A DNA stretch of 64,000 nt from Halomonas sp. QHL1 (GTDB lineage Bacteria; Pseudomonadota; Gammaproteobacteria; Pseudomonadales; Halomonadaceae): NCBI RefSeq assembly GCF_001882345.1, contig NZ_MINL01000001.1, forward strand, positions 1,071,008 to 1,135,007, read 5' to 3'. How positions within the stretch are numbered: the stretch's first letter is position 1; each line of letters begins with the position of its first letter. Shown in pieces: positions 9,649 to 20,173 of the stretch. Made by a program: the position numbers and the translations under genes. The notes under the pieces were generated by a model. It searched no databases. It saw only the letters and a program-made list of their open reading frames with translations, and was not told the origin of the DNA.

Positions 9649-10278
9649 TTAACGGATCACTACCCGAGTGCCAACACCCACTAGCGCTGCCAAGCGATCG
9701 ATTTGCTCATTGGTAACGGCAACACACCCCTGAGTCCAGTGATAGCGCCCATGAATATCGGGGTCTGCGCTTCCAAGGCCATGAATTCCAATCGCCCCAC
9801 CTAGCGCGGTGTTTTGCGGTGGTTTGCCGTAACGTCGATAGTAGTTGAAGTAATCATCATAATCAGCTTGGGAATAAATACCTTTTTCCAGCGCCATTCT
9901 AGCGTGCACTGGAGTTGGGTAATCAATACCAATGAAGGTACGCCACTGGCTTTCATAATTAAAACGGTTGATATGAAATTCGCCCATGGGGGTCACATTA
10001 TCACCGCGAACCCGTTGGGTTTTAGCCCCAGCACGGCCAAGTGATATGGGCGCAAATCGCTCCAGCAGCGCGTTACCACGAAACACGCTGAGGGTGGCTT
10101 CTTTATCGTCCACCAGAACCCATAGTTCGTTGCTATGACGCGGCACATGGGCACGACTCAGCATCGTTTCTACAAGATCGCTGGCGCTGCCCTGGCTGGG
10201 CGCAGTGACAGCAGCGCTGGCCACGGCTGGTAAGCTCAACACCATGGCTAAAAATCGACGGCGATTAACTAAAAACAT
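9649..10278 (-). CDS. L,D-transpeptidase (YkuD family) with probable Tat signal
   Basis: A 209-residue secreted protein with a YkuD domain. The N-terminus MFLVNRRRFLAMVLSLP contains RRxFL followed by a short hydrophobic stretch ending in VASA, which fits a twin-arginine export signal better than a Sec signal. The catalytic region reads IGIHGLG and HWTQGCVAV, giving the His and the nucleophile Cys. It has no LysM module. It lies on the same strand as the lipoprotein gene, 230 bases upstream of it. Substrate is unknown: peptidoglycan 3-3 cross-linking, lipoprotein attachment or detachment are all possible. The GAGAG six bases upstream supports the start. Confidence 0.9.
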   Translation of the reverse strand: MFLVNRRRFLAMVLSLPAVASAAVTAPSQGSASDLVETMLSRAHVPRHSNELWVLVDDKEATLSVFRGNALLERFAPISLGRAGAKTQRVRGDNVTPMGEFHINRFNYESQWRTFIGIDYPTPVHARMALEKGIYSQADYDDYFNYYRRYGKPPQNTALGGAIGIHGLGSADPDIHGRYHWTQGCVAVTNEQIDRLAALVGVGTRVVIR

Positions 10279-10432
10279 GACAGCTCTCGAAACAAGTTAG
10301 CCCGTGATTGACCGACTGGGCGCATCTGGTGGCTGTTATACCTTATTCCCAGTTTCGCCGTTAGTAATTTCGTCATGTGCAAGGCTGAAACTCCCAAGAG
10401 CGGCGACCAATAATCCACTGATAAAGACTCCA

Positions 10433-10900
10433 TCAAACGCCCTGCAACTCTTCCATGCTCGCCATTATATGACGTATCTCGGAATTATGACCTTGAGCCA
10501 GGGCGTTGAAAAACTCCTCTTCAGGCTCAATTTTCGCTCGCGCAGCACGATGTTCGTAGAGCGCCTGAAGACGCTGATGCGCCGATGTGGCAGTTCTCAT
10601 CGCATCGTCTATCGAGCCAGCGATCGTTTGTTCCGCCAAACGATCCAATTCAGGCGGCTGTGGGAAATCGCTCGAATCATCGAACCATAACTCCAGTACC
10701 TCTGAATGATCAGAGCCATCTTGGAAAAGGTCTTCAAGGCCCGTTTTCATTTTCAGCTCGCGGCTGGCCAAGTAATTAAACGCCATCTCTAAGCGCTCAT
10801 TATCCGCTTTTTCGGCGGCTTCGCTGTACTGCCGCGCCATCCTGGCATGAAAATCCGTGGCCCATTCGATTAAATCTTTCACCTGGTTATAGCGCATCAT
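10433..10900 (-). CDS. Uncharacterised all-helical cytoplasmic protein, possibly ferritin-like
   Basis: The protein (155 aa) starts MMRYNQVKDLIEWATDFH after a clear AGGAG site. It is acidic, rich in Ala, Glu and Leu, without signal peptide or membrane segment, and appears built of four or more long helices with scattered His/Glu pairs (for example HARMARQYSEAAEKADNERL). This is reminiscent of ferritin/rubrerythrin-like four-helix folds, but I do not see a convincing complete di-iron ligand set, so a metal role is only a suggestion. It stands alone between the Tat transpeptidase and the topA unit. Confidence 0.7.
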   Translation of the reverse strand: MMRYNQVKDLIEWATDFHARMARQYSEAAEKADNERLEMAFNYLASRELKMKTGLEDLFQDGSDHSEVLELWFDDSSDFPQPPELDRLAEQTIAGSIDDAMRTATSAHQRLQALYEHRAARAKIEPEEEFFNALAQGHNSEIRHIMASMEELQGV

Positions 10901-10945
10901 AATCTCCTTTCATGACGACTTGAGCGATGCATAGCAATAAAAACA

Positions 10946-11407
10946 CTACCACTCCAGGCTGGTTTCACGCAGCGCGCCTATTTCACGCTTGGCCGCCTGA
11001 AGATTATCCAGTAGCTGCTGGCGCAAACCGGTTTGATTGCCCACGGCAATCATAGCGGGGTTGTGAGTAGCGCGCCGCGATGCACCGTCGTCACTATGCA
11101 GGCGCTCAAGTTGAAACTCCAACCAGTTCAGCCAGCTTTCCGGCTGGGCTTTTAAGTCGCGCAAACGCTGCAGCTCGGCCAGGGCCGGACCATCTTGGGC
11201 CAGCAATACATTCCAGCGGTGCTCCGATAAACGCGCGTGCTCGGTCACTTCGCGCAGCAGCGACTCAAGTGCCAACTCAAACAGCGCCAGCGCACTCTCC
11301 TCCAGCGCCATCTGCCGCGCTGTGGCATGCTCATCATTCCCCGGGGGCAAGGTGGCTAACAGCTCCGCCTGGTAGAGCAACTGGTTGGTTCGTGACGGTG
11401 CATTCAC
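10946..11407 (-). CDS. DUF6586-type protein coupled to topA
   Basis: A 153-residue, Leu- and Gln-rich helical protein of unknown function. It starts with GTG at 11407, overlapping the TGA stop of topA, so its translation is coupled to topoisomerase I. A gene of this kind directly after topA is typical of Pseudomonas and Halomonas relatives, and I assign it to the DUF6586 family on position and sequence character. There is no signal peptide or recognisable motif. The conserved coupling suggests a link to DNA topology or the SOS neighbourhood, but nothing in the sequence proves this. Confidence 0.78.
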   Translation of the reverse strand: MNAPSRTNQLLYQAELLATLPPGNDEHATARQMALEESALALFELALESLLREVTEHARLSEHRWNVLLAQDGPALAELQRLRDLKAQPESWLNWLEFQLERLHSDDGASRRATHNPAMIAVGNQTGLRQQLLDNLQAAKREIGALRETSLEW

Positions 11408-14031
11408 TTACGCTTGTCCTCCACGTGCCATTTACCGGCATCAAACATGGCCTTCCAGCCGGTGGCCTTGCCTTCTTCGTCAGTCATCACGTACTGCTCT
11501 TTACTCTTACGCGAGTAACGGATTTGCGCTGGGCGGCCATCCGGATCTTCGCTGGGCGCCTTGAGAATAAAGTGATATTTCTCGGGCAGCTCATCAGCAT
11601 GCGCTTTCAGCTCTTTCACCAGCGGCGGTCGCGTTTCACGATTTTTTGGAAATTTGCTAGCGGCCAAAAACAGCCCACTCGCCCCATCACGCAGCACGTA
11701 GTGGTCGTCAACTTTTTGACAGGCCAGCTCCGGCATTGGGATTGGATCCATTTTAGGTGGCGCCACTTCGCCACTTTTCAACAGCTTCCGGGTGTTTTTA
11801 CACTCACTATTGGTACAGCCAAAATACTTGCCAAAGCGGCCTGACTTCAACTGCATCTCAGAGCCACACTTGTCGCATTCGATGATCGGGCCGTCGTAGC
11901 CCTTGATCTTGAATTTGCCACTTTCCACTTCGTGGCCGTCACAGTCGGGGCTGTTACCACAGATGTGCAGCTTACGCGTTTCGTCGATCAGGTAGTTGTC
12001 CATCGCCGTGCCACACTTGGGGCAGCGACGCTTGGCACGCAATGCATTGGTTTCAGCCTCTTCGCCCGCGTCTTCGGCTACCGCCTCTTCACCGGGAATC
12101 AGATCAATGGTGGTTTTGCAGCGCTCTTTAGGCGGTAAATTGTAGCCACTACAGCCCAGGAAAACCCCCGTGGAAGCGGTCCGAATCTGCATATGACGGC
12201 CACAGCTTGGGCAGTCGATATCCGTCGGCACTGGCTGATTGGGGCGCATGCCATCTTCACTCTCCGCCTTGACCAGCTCTTCACGGAACTCGCCGTAGAA
12301 GGCATCCAGCAGCGCCTGCCAGTTGCGTTCGCCTTCGGCGACTTCGTCCAGGCTATCTTCCATGCGGGCGGTGAACGAAAAGTCCATCAAATCAGGGAAG
12401 GACTCTTTCAAACGCTCGGTGACGATGTCGCCTAGCTTTTCAGCGTAGAAGCGGCGGTTTTCCAGTTTCACATAGCCGCGATCTTGAATCGTCGAGATGA
12501 TTGAGGCGTAGGTGGAAGGCCGACCAATGCCCTGCTTCTCAAGCTCTTTGACCAGACTTGCTTCGGTGTAGCGTGGCGCGGGCTTGGTAAAGTGCTGCTG
12601 AGGATCAAGCGCCTCCAATGCCATAGGCGTGCCTTTTGGCAAGTCAGGCAAGGTCTGATCTTCATTTTTACCGCTAGGCTTCATCACCCGGGTATAACCA
12701 TCAAACTTCAGCACACGGCCTTTGGCACGTAGCTCGTAGCCATCGACTTCCACACTCAGAGTGCTTGAAAGGTACTCTGCTGGGGTCATTTGGCAGGCCA
12801 CAAATTGACGCCAGATCAGTTCATATAGACGCTCAGCATCCCGCTCCATACCAGCCAGATCGGACGCCTTGCGCTCTACACTGGAGGGGCGAATCGCCTC
12901 GTGGGCCTCTTGGGCACTCTCTTTGCTGCTGTAACGATTCGGTGCTTCTGGCAGGTAGCGTTCGCCGAACTCTTCACCGATATAGCTACGTACACCCTCA
13001 ACCGCATCTTTCGACAAGTTGGTAGAATCGGTGCGCATATAGGTGATGTAACCCGCCTCATAGAGGCGCTGGGCCATGGTCATGGTTTTCTTAACAGAAA
13101 AACCTAACCGGCCACTCGCCGCTTGCTGCAGCGTAGAGGTAATAAAGGGTGCCGTGGGCTTTGAACTGGTGGGCTTATCTTCCCGAGAGGTAATCGCCAG
13201 CTTGGCTTTTCTAAGCTGCTCAATGCGCACCAGGGTGTCTTTTTCAGACGTGGGCTTAAAGGCTTTGCCATCCTGACGAACCAGGGCAAAACGCACCAGC
13301 TCACCCTCGGGGGAGGCTAAATCCGCATGCACATCCCAGAACTCTTCAGGAATAAAGGCGCGTATTTCTCGCTCGCGCTCGACAATCAGGCGTACCGCGA
13401 CTGACTGTACGCGGCCAGCCGACAGCCCGCGCGCCACTTTCGCCCACAGTAGAGGGGAAAGCATAAAGCCCACCACACGGTCCAGGAAGCGCCTTGCCTG
13501 CTGCGCTTCTACCCGAGGTATATTAAGCGCGCCAGGCGCCTTGAACGCGTCCTGAATCGCGTTTTTGGTGATTTCGTTGAATACTACGCGCTTGTAGCGG
13601 CTGTCATCGCCACCGATGGTCTCGCGCAGGTGCCACGCAATGGCTTCCCCTTCGCGGTCCAAATCCGTTGCGAGATAGACAGCGTCAGCTTTCTCAGCCA
13701 GCTTCTTTAATTCGGCAACGACCTTCTCTTTTCCGGGCAGCACCTCATAGCGGGCTTCCCAGCCGTTGTTGGGGTCAATCCCCATCCGCCGAATTAGCTG
13801 ATCTTGGCTTTTGCGCTTTTTATACTCCACCTTCTCTTCCGCCGACATCTTGCGTGTCGCTGCGGCCTGGCGCGCGCGCTCCTTGGGGTCGGAGGCTGCC
13901 TTACCTGAGCCGCTGGTCGGCAGGTCACGAATGTGACCCACGCTCGACTTCACGATGAAATCGTTGCCGAGATATTTGTTAATCGTCTTCGCTTTAGCTG
14001 GCGACTCGACGATGACCAGTGACTTGCCCAT
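11404..14031 (-). CDS. topA: DNA topoisomerase I
   Basis: This type IA topoisomerase (875 aa) relaxes negative supercoils. The N-terminal Toprim domain starts [20 protein letters not shown] and contains the [13 protein letters not shown] acidic motif. The active-site tyrosine is in [12 protein letters not shown] near residue 327. The C-terminal part carries three four-cysteine zinc ribbons (CPSC..., CPKC..., CDKC...), the arrangement found in E. coli TopA, followed by a basic tail. The upstream 314 bases contain no gene. The length and motifs are complete. Confidence 0.97.
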   Translation of the reverse strand: MGKSLVIVESPAKAKTINKYLGNDFIVKSSVGHIRDLPTSGSGKAASDPKERARQAAATRKMSAEEKVEYKKRKSQDQLIRRMGIDPNNGWEARYEVLPGKEKVVAELKKLAEKADAVYLATDLDREGEAIAWHLRETIGGDDSRYKRVVFNEITKNAIQDAFKAPGALNIPRVEAQQARRFLDRVVGFMLSPLLWAKVARGLSAGRVQSVAVRLIVEREREIRAFIPEEFWDVHADLASPEGELVRFALVRQDGKAFKPTSEKDTLVRIEQLRKAKLAITSREDKPTSSKPTAPFITSTLQQAASGRLGFSVKKTMTMAQRLYEAGYITYMRTDSTNLSKDAVEGVRSYIGEEFGERYLPEAPNRYSSKESAQEAHEAIRPSSVERKASDLAGMERDAERLYELIWRQFVACQMTPAEYLSSTLSVEVDGYELRAKGRVLKFDGYTRVMKPSGKNEDQTLPDLPKGTPMALEALDPQQHFTKPAPRYTEASLVKELEKQGIGRPSTYASIISTIQDRGYVKLENRRFYAEKLGDIVTERLKESFPDLMDFSFTARMEDSLDEVAEGERNWQALLDAFYGEFREELVKAESEDGMRPNQPVPTDIDCPSCGRHMQIRTASTGVFLGCSGYNLPPKERCKTTIDLIPGEEAVAEDAGEEAETNALRAKRRCPKCGTAMDNYLIDETRKLHICGNSPDCDGHEVESGKFKIKGYDGPIIECDKCGSEMQLKSGRFGKYFGCTNSECKNTRKLLKSGEVAPPKMDPIPMPELACQKVDDHYVLRDGASGLFLAASKFPKNRETRPPLVKELKAHADELPEKYHFILKAPSEDPDGRPAQIRYSRKSKEQYVMTDEEGKATGWKAMFDAGKWHVEDKRK

Positions 14032-14345
14032 AGTGCTCCACTTTCCTAATGCACGGGCTGTCCAGCGCGTGCTCTGAATTCGGTGCCGTATCGCCGGGAT
14101 GAAACCGCCCGTTAAAAAAGATACGGATGAAAAAATGCGCCTACCCTACCCCAGCCCTTAGCTAAGCGCCAGTGGCAACCAAGTCGTAGGGAGAATCCGT
14201 AGATTTCAGACAACCAAGGTTATATTTCAGATAAATAGTAGCTAGACACTAGACTGCCACCGGCATTACAGCAACCCAAAAGGCATTAAGACAAACAAAG
14301 CGCCCCCACCAAATAGGCGGGGGCGCGGTCAGCTAAGGCACTGTT
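14032..14345. other. Gap between the DUF3141 gene and topA
   Basis: These 314 bases hold the topA promoter region on the left and the terminator of the DUF3141 gene at 14292-14326. No gene or RNA could be recognised. Confidence 0.6.
14292..14326 (-). terminator. Probable terminator of the DUF3141 gene
   Basis: Arms GCGCCCCC (14300-14307) and GGGGGCGC (14319-14326) form a strong 8-bp stem with an 11-base loop. On the minus strand it is followed by a T-rich stretch (TTTGTTTGT). It lies about 20 bases after the stop codon. Confidence 0.8.
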
Positions 14346-16928
14346 CTAGCGTTTAGGCGGCGTCTTTTTGCGCTTGGAAGTGTTAGCGGGTTTAGCCGCT
14401 GGCTCACTGGCCGGTTCGTTAGCCGCAGCCGGTTTTGCCGCCGACTCCTCGGCCATGGGCTTATCCTTGGCCGCTGGTGCAGCCTTCACAGCTTGCGTCT
14501 CGGACGGCTTAGCCGTGACAGCCTTTGGCTTTGCAGGGCTAGCTTCTTCAGGGGCCTTGGCTTGAGCAGGCACCGCTTCAACACTTGACGCTGATTTCTT
14601 CGCAGCAGCAGGCTTGGCCTTCGCAACCGATTCTTTGGCTGCCGGTTTGCTCGCTGCCGGCTTGTTCGGCCTTGCTTTATCAAACAGTGCTTTAATCTGA
14701 TTAAAGCGGTCAGCAGTATGCTCTGACAGGTCGCCGCTAGCAGCGAACACGTGCTCAAGGTGGCTTATATAGCCATCAATATCGTCATTACTGCTACCTG
14801 TGAGCAAATCAGGCAATGAGTTCAACGCCAGCTCGCGATCCAGCTTCAAGATAAAGAACTGCTCGCGCACAAGGCGTTTAAATTCACTCAGCTTGATGCC
14901 GGGCTCCAGCTCCGCGCGTGAGGCGCGTAGCCGCTTAAAGTTACGCTCATCCGTGGCTGGGGCGCCACCGAGCACGTAGATAAGCGAACGCATAACCGCT
15001 TCATGGGCACCACCCTGAGCAATTTTCTTGCGCAGCTCTTCCTGGCGCTGTTCAACAAAGCGGCGGTGCTCGGGCTCAGCCCCTGGACGGCGGCGATGCA
15101 CATGGGCATCTCCATAAAGGCCAACCGCGGCTTGTAACAGTGGCTGCCCGTAGATCTCCATGAACATTTTTTCTGTACTGCTATCGCGTAAATCGCGCAT
15201 CGCGTTGAGACTCGCGACCAGTTGATCCGACCCCATCGTTTCAAACGCTTTAAACAGGTTGTCGTGTGACACTGGGTGACGATTTTTACGCACTGCTTCC
15301 GCCATCACGGGGAGCGGCACTGAAAGCGGGTTGCGGTCAGAAAGCAGTTTGTAGCCCAAACGGATCGGATGCATACGCCGAATAAAGCGGGCAGACTCCG
15401 GCGTCATGATGGCTTTTATCCAGGGCTGCACAAAGAGCCTATACAACCCCAAATTGATTTCTGATATCCGCGCCACTGTGGCAAAGCGACGATCATCTTC
15501 AGGCTTGTGCATCACTGCCTGATCTAACTCTTCAAAGTTACGCGGCATAAATTCGAGCAGGTAGTCACGCTCAAACAGCTCAGCATCTTCGCCTTTTTCG
15601 GCCGGGGATATGGCGGTTTCATAGAGCCCTGGCGGCAATACGTCGATGTAATCCATATTGGCTGTGAATTCGGTATGCTCTTTTCGCGACACGCTGCCAG
15701 AAACAAAAATACCTAGGTGGCCGGTAGTATCGTGCTGGCAATAAACGATAGTTTGCTCGTTCGCGATGATGTCATCTGTGTTTTCATATAGATCACGAAT
15801 CCAGCCCAATGCTTGAGGCGGCGGCGTAATATCGTCCCCTCGCGAGCAGAACACTACTATTGGCGAGCGCACATTGCGCAGGTCGATTCGGCGCCCATCA
15901 TGGGTTACCAGTTGCGCGGTAGAGAGTCGATTGCCAACAAACAGGTTATCGACAATATACTGAATCTCATCACCGCCCAATACGACGTGCCCCCCCCACC
16001 AGCGTTCAAAATCGAGGTATCGGCCCGCTTCCGTATCGATGTTGTCGTAAAGGTGATACTGCTTTTTCCAGTAGGTATTAGCCGGATTGAGGCGCTCAAA
16101 GTTCTGCACCAGCCACGCCCCGTCAAATAGGCCATCGCCAATATCGCTAGTAAGCGCCGTAATCCAGCTGCCCCCCGCCATACCGCCGGTGTAACGCATC
16201 GGGGCTTTGCCGTGCTCACCTGCCCAGTAAGAGAGCGGCGCACCGGCAATCAGGATTGGCCCAAAAACATCCGGCTCTAAGGCAGCCGCCATCATGATTT
16301 GCCAGCCCGCCTGGCAATTGCCTACAACCATCGGCTTTTCGGTGGTTTCGGGATGAAGCTCAATCACATGACGAAGGAACGCAACTTCCGACTCAACCAC
16401 ATCCTCGACGGTTTGACCCGGTTCAGGGAACGGCAAAAAACCAATAAAATAGCAAGGGTGCCCCGCTTTAAGCGCTACGCCCAACTCACTGTCCGGCTTA
16501 AACCCACCGATCCCTGGCCCATGTCCCGCACGCGGGTCTACCACTACAAAAGGGCGCATTTCTGGGTCAGTTTCCGTCCCTTCGTGGGGCAGCACGCGCA
16601 GCAACTCATAGTTGGTTGGCCGCGGTAGCGTCCGCCCATCCATCATTACTTCGGTTTCAAACCCCAATACGCTGGGCTTTGTTTGCTCCATGTGCTCAAG
16701 GTACTGATTACCACGTTCGCGCATAACGTCTAGATAAAGAACGCTGCGCTCCATGCTATCGCGCCAGTAATCAAAGGCGGCACGCCCATACCCGAACGGG
16801 TCGATAAATGAAGCGATCGCCTCGCTGCCTGGCACACTTGAGGAACCACTTTGTTGCTTTAGCCATGCGCCGATAAAAGCGTTGGCAGGAAACAAAGGAT
16901 TGGCGAGGGGGTTGGCAAGAAAGTTCAT
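14346..16928 (-). CDS. DUF3141 (PHA-synthase-like alpha/beta hydrolase) protein
   Basis: A large cytoplasmic protein (860 aa from the chosen start). Two ATGs compete, at 16940 and 16928; GGGAG lies five bases before the second, so I prefer it. The central region is an alpha/beta-hydrolase fold with GNCQAGW, in which Cys205 takes the nucleophile position; this resembles the G-x-C-x-G-G lipase-like box of PhaC polyhydroxyalkanoate synthases. A later HxxTGHLG segment could supply the catalytic His. The last 110 residues are a low-complexity Ala/Lys/Pro tail (repeated KPAA, AKAKPAA), reminiscent of DNA- or granule-binding tails. The family is DUF3141; its biochemical activity is not established to my knowledge. 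No phaC gene is visible nearby. Confidence 0.85.
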   Translation of the reverse strand: MNFLANPLANPLFPANAFIGAWLKQQSGSSSVPGSEAIASFIDPFGYGRAAFDYWRDSMERSVLYLDVMRERGNQYLEHMEQTKPSVLGFETEVMMDGRTLPRPTNYELLRVLPHEGTETDPEMRPFVVVDPRAGHGPGIGGFKPDSELGVALKAGHPCYFIGFLPFPEPGQTVEDVVESEVAFLRHVIELHPETTEKPMVVGNCQAGWQIMMAAALEPDVFGPILIAGAPLSYWAGEHGKAPMRYTGGMAGGSWITALTSDIGDGLFDGAWLVQNFERLNPANTYWKKQYHLYDNIDTEAGRYLDFERWWGGHVVLGGDEIQYIVDNLFVGNRLSTAQLVTHDGRRIDLRNVRSPIVVFCSRGDDITPPPQALGWIRDLYENTDDIIANEQTIVYCQHDTTGHLGIFVSGSVSRKEHTEFTANMDYIDVLPPGLYETAISPAEKGEDAELFERDYLLEFMPRNFEELDQAVMHKPEDDRRFATVARISEINLGLYRLFVQPWIKAIMTPESARFIRRMHPIRLGYKLLSDRNPLSVPLPVMAEAVRKNRHPVSHDNLFKAFETMGSDQLVASLNAMRDLRDSSTEKMFMEIYGQPLLQAAVGLYGDAHVHRRRPGAEPEHRRFVEQRQEELRKKIAQGGAHEAVMRSLIYVLGGAPATDERNFKRLRASRAELEPGIKLSEFKRLVREQFFILKLDRELALNSLPDLLTGSSNDDIDGYISHLEHVFAASGDLSEHTADRFNQIKALFDKARPNKPAASKPAAKESVAKAKPAAAKKSASSVEAVPAQAKAPEEASPAKPKAVTAKPSETQAVKAAPAAKDKPMAEESAAKPAAANEPASEPAAKPANTSKRKKTPPKR

Positions 16929-17172
16929 AGGGTCTCCCATAGGGTTGATGCACAGGCATCAGACCCGAAAGCAATGATGCTGCAATGCAATATAGTTTAG
17001 GACACTACGTCCGCGGCGTCGATCTTTAACCCTGATAATTACGCCTTATGCGACTAATTACCTCCTGTTTAGGCAGTGTCTAAGATTCAGTGTTAGCATG
17101 CTTTGCCCTGGCGATGAAGCCTGATTTTGGTATTAATCCTTACGGTACAAGGGTGTCCACTACGAGGTTGCT

Positions 17173-18160
17173 ATGTCATCCCCTAATCTGCTCAATCGCC
17201 TTACATTTCGGCAACTACAGGTCTTTCAGGCGGTGCATCGGCAGCGGTCTTACTCCCGAGCGGCAGAGCAGCTGGGGCTTACCCAGCCCGCGGTGAGCGC
17301 ACAAATACGCCAGCTTGAGTTGGCACTAGGGCAGCCACTGTTTAGATACACAAGCAAAACGCTCCACACCCTTCCCGCCGCCGACACCCTTGCCCACTCG
17401 ACGCGAGAAATTTTTTGGCCAGCTTTCACGGCTGGAAATGAATCTATCGGATATTAACGGCAAAATAAGCGGCGAACTTAGTATAGCGGCGGTTTCCTCA
17501 GCCCAATATGTAGTGCCCTACTTGCTTGCCCGTTTCCGTGCTAACTACCCTGAAGTGCACGTGCGCCTTAAGGTATGCAACCGCCGCCAAGCTCTTGAAC
17601 GGTTGGCCGAACAGCAAGACGATCTGGTTATTATGGCGATGGTGCCTGAAGATGACCGTCTGGTGGCAATGCCGATTATTGATAACGAACTGATTGCCGT
17701 TGTCTGGCCTGAGCATCCGCTGCTTTTAATGCCGCAACCCTCATTAGCAGACTTTGCTCGCCACTACGTACTTATGCGCGAACCCGGCTCTGGCGTACGT
17801 AACGCCTTTGAGCAAATGGCCGCCAATCAGCAGGTTGCTCTTCCCCACTGTATTGAACTAGGGACCAATGAGGCGATTAAAGGCGGTGTAATGGCTCATT
17901 TGGGTGTCGCGGTACTTCCGCGATTGGCGGTGCAGCTAGAGCTGGAACAGGGGTTACTTTTTGAGCTGGGGCTGCCTGACTTCCCCATCCACCGCTCTTG
18001 GTGCACGGTTTATACCCGTGAGCGCTTACCCACCCCGGTCGCCGAGCTCTTTTTGAGCTTTATTCGTGAGCACTTACCCGACTATCGTCGCCATTTTCAA
18101 GCTCCCTCCAGCCCCTTGCCCAGCCACGGTGTAGCCTGTTTACCGATACTTTCACCCTGA
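17173..18160 (+). pseudogene. LysR-family regulator interrupted by a +1 frameshift in a T6 run
   Basis: The first frame (from the ATG at 17173, preceded by GAGG) encodes a LysR helix-turn-helix (RSYSRAAEQLGLTQPAVSAQ). The effector-binding domain (GELSIAAVSSAQYVVPYLL onward) is in another frame that ends at 18160. Both halves fit one CbbR-like LysR protein of about 325 residues. The break lies at six T residues, 17411-17416: removing one T gives the expected continuous junction REIFGQLSRLEMNL. Possibilities are a real inactivating mutation, a reversible slippage switch, or a sequencing error. It is divergent from the DUF3141 gene, a classical position for a LysR gene controlling its neighbour. 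Confidence 0.88.
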
Positions 18161-18337
18161 AGGCGAGTAGTGGCTTACGGTGTCTTGTTAATAGCGAGAT
18201 ATGTTACATTAGCCGTAACTAGCACGATAAAATATCGCGCGTACTTCGTATTAATTAGCTTTCAATTGGCAGGCTTTGAACGGGTTTAAACCCTTTTATG
18301 CCTTCGGCCTACCGCACAGAAGAGAGGCTCTGTCCCT

Positions 18338-19402
18338 ATGAGCAATAACCCCTCGCAGCGCGTGTCCAGCGGTGAAAAATACCGTAACGAGCATGGCATG
18401 TCGGTGATCAAGGATGGCATGAAGCAGCGCAAAGCGCAGCCAGAGGCCCCTTCTGTTGAGCTTGAGCGAAAACCCAAGTGGTTGCGAGCACAGATCCCCG
18501 GCGGTGAACGTTTTGAGGCGGTCAAGAAAAACGTTGCCACCCATCGACTAAGCACCGTTTGTGCCGAATCCCACTGCCCCAATATGGGCGAGTGCTGGAG
18601 CAACGGTACAGCCACTATCATGCTAATGGGCTCGGTATGCACCCGCGCCTGTCGATTCTGCGCGGTAGACACCGGTAATCCCCAAGGCTGGCTTGACCAC
18701 GAAGAGCCCGAAAACACAGCCAAATCCGTAGAGCTTATGGGGCTGCGTTATATCGTACTGACCTCAGTCGACCGTGACGACCTTGACGATGGTGGCGCAA
18801 CCCACTATGCCAACTGCATTCGCGCGATCAAAGCACGCACGCCCGAAGTGGTAGTGGAAGCTTTGACGCCCGACTTCGACGGCGAGCTTGCCGCTATCGA
18901 ACGCGTCGTTGACTCTGGTCTACAAGTATTTGCCCAGAACGTGGAAACCGTTGAGCGGCTGACAGGCCGCGTGCGAGACCGTCGGGCAGGTTACCGTAAA
19001 ACCCTTGATGTCCTCGCCCATGCCAAGCGCTACCGCCCAGATATCATCACCAAAACCAGCCTAATGCTGGGCTTGGGTGAAACCGACGAAGAGATTTTGC
19101 AAACGTTTGACGATCTACGTGAGATTGGCGTCGATATTGTCACTCTTGGCCAATACCTACGCCCCACCAAAAATCACCTGTCGGTGGAGCGCTGGGTAAC
19201 GCCTGAAGAGTTTGATCGCTACCGCGTGATTGGCCTGGAAAAAGGCTTTATGGAAGTACCGTCTGGACCGCTGGTGCGTTCAAGCTACCGCGCCGATCGC
19301 GTGTTTGAGAAAAACAATCTGGGGCTCGCCTCACCTGCCGCTATTCCCGGCCAGGAACAGGAAGCAAACCCCAATATTATTCCAGCGTTCAACGTTGGAT
19401 AA
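18338..19402 (+). CDS. lipA: Lipoyl synthase
   Basis: This radical SAM enzyme (354 aa) inserts two sulfur atoms into octanoyl groups of lipoyl domains. The radical SAM motif CTRACRFC binds the first iron-sulfur cluster, and the auxiliary-cluster cysteines are in [12 protein letters not shown]. The protein ends with the usual RSSYRAD region, in which the serine ligates the auxiliary cluster, plus a tail. The N-terminal 40 residues are longer than in E. coli LipA (321 aa). It is convergent with lipB, the gene for the preceding step. Confidence 0.97.
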   Translation: MSNNPSQRVSSGEKYRNEHGMSVIKDGMKQRKAQPEAPSVELERKPKWLRAQIPGGERFEAVKKNVATHRLSTVCAESHCPNMGECWSNGTATIMLMGSVCTRACRFCAVDTGNPQGWLDHEEPENTAKSVELMGLRYIVLTSVDRDDLDDGGATHYANCIRAIKARTPEVVVEALTPDFDGELAAIERVVDSGLQVFAQNVETVERLTGRVRDRRAGYRKTLDVLAHAKRYRPDIITKTSLMLGLGETDEEILQTFDDLREIGVDIVTLGQYLRPTKNHLSVERWVTPEEFDRYRVIGLEKGFMEVPSGPLVRSSYRADRVFEKNNLGLASPAAIPGQEQEANPNIIPAFNVG

Positions 19403-19508
19403 GCCTAAATCAATCGCTATACGGGGCTTACTGCTACTGAGCTGGATTTAGGCCCCGCTTTATGAGTCCCGTTTTGAACCACTTTTTTAAAAAACAATGG
19501 CCCAGTCT

Positions 19509-20171
19509 TTACAGTGGCGATTGATCAACACTAACCAATTCACGATTTAGCCGTTTGGCCAGCGCCTCGGCCAACTGCTCACCTACTCGATGCTCGCTTG
19601 GCAACGCCACCAATTCAGCCAGCTTCACCATGGGCATACCCGCATAGCCGCAGGGGTTAATGCGCAAAAAAGGCGCTAAGTCACCATCTACATTTAACGC
19701 CACGCCGTGAAAGCTTGCCCCGCGCCGAATACGTAAGCCGAGTGAAGCAATTTTCGCCTCACCCGCTTCTGTCATCACATAAACACCGGGGGCATCGGGC
19801 CGTGCTCGGGCGCTTACACCGTAGCTGCTCAAAACGTCAATCACAGCATTTTCCAATGCAGTGACTAAATCGCGCACGCCAATTTTGCTCCGCCGCACAT
19901 CCAGCAGCGGGTACAGCACCACCTGCCCCGGCCCGTGGTAGGTGACCTGGCCGCCCCGATCAACGTGCACCACAGGGATATCACCGGGCAGTAACAGATG
20001 CTCAGGTTTGCCAGCCTGGCCTTGGGTAAACACCGGATCATGCTCGACCAACCAAAACTGATCTGGGGTTTGCGCATCCCGCGTATCGGTCAGGGCGCGC
20101 ATGGCCTCCCAAACCGGCAGGTAGGCTTGATGCCCCAAATCGTGCAACTCAATCGGCACGGCATTATCCAC
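19509..20171 (-). CDS. lipB: Octanoyl-[acyl-carrier-protein]:protein N-octanoyltransferase
   Basis: LipB (220 aa) moves octanoyl groups from acyl carrier protein to lipoyl domains, which LipA then converts to lipoyl. Visible motifs are [30 protein letters not shown] and INPCGYAGM, the last with the acyl-accepting Cys; the partner Lys follows in PMVKLAEL. It starts with GTG at 20171, two bases after the ybeD stop. It is the last gene of the minus-strand wall cluster. Confidence 0.96.
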   Translation of the reverse strand: MDNAVPIELHDLGHQAYLPVWEAMRALTDTRDAQTPDQFWLVEHDPVFTQGQAGKPEHLLLPGDIPVVHVDRGGQVTYHGPGQVVLYPLLDVRRSKIGVRDLVTALENAVIDVLSSYGVSARARPDAPGVYVMTEAGEAKIASLGLRIRRGASFHGVALNVDGDLAPFLRINPCGYAGMPMVKLAELVALPSEHRVGEQLAEALAKRLNRELVSVDQSPL

Positions 20172-20173
20172 GA

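Noticed and set aside
17411..17416. Programmed -1 ribosomal frameshift in the LysR gene
   Set aside because: The second half needs a +1 or -2 shift, which the A3T6 run does not favour by normal -1 slippage.
19403..19457. Overlapping inverted repeats between lipA and lipB that could act as a switch
   Set aside because: The two alternative stems have long loops, and the place between convergent genes makes simple termination the more likely role.
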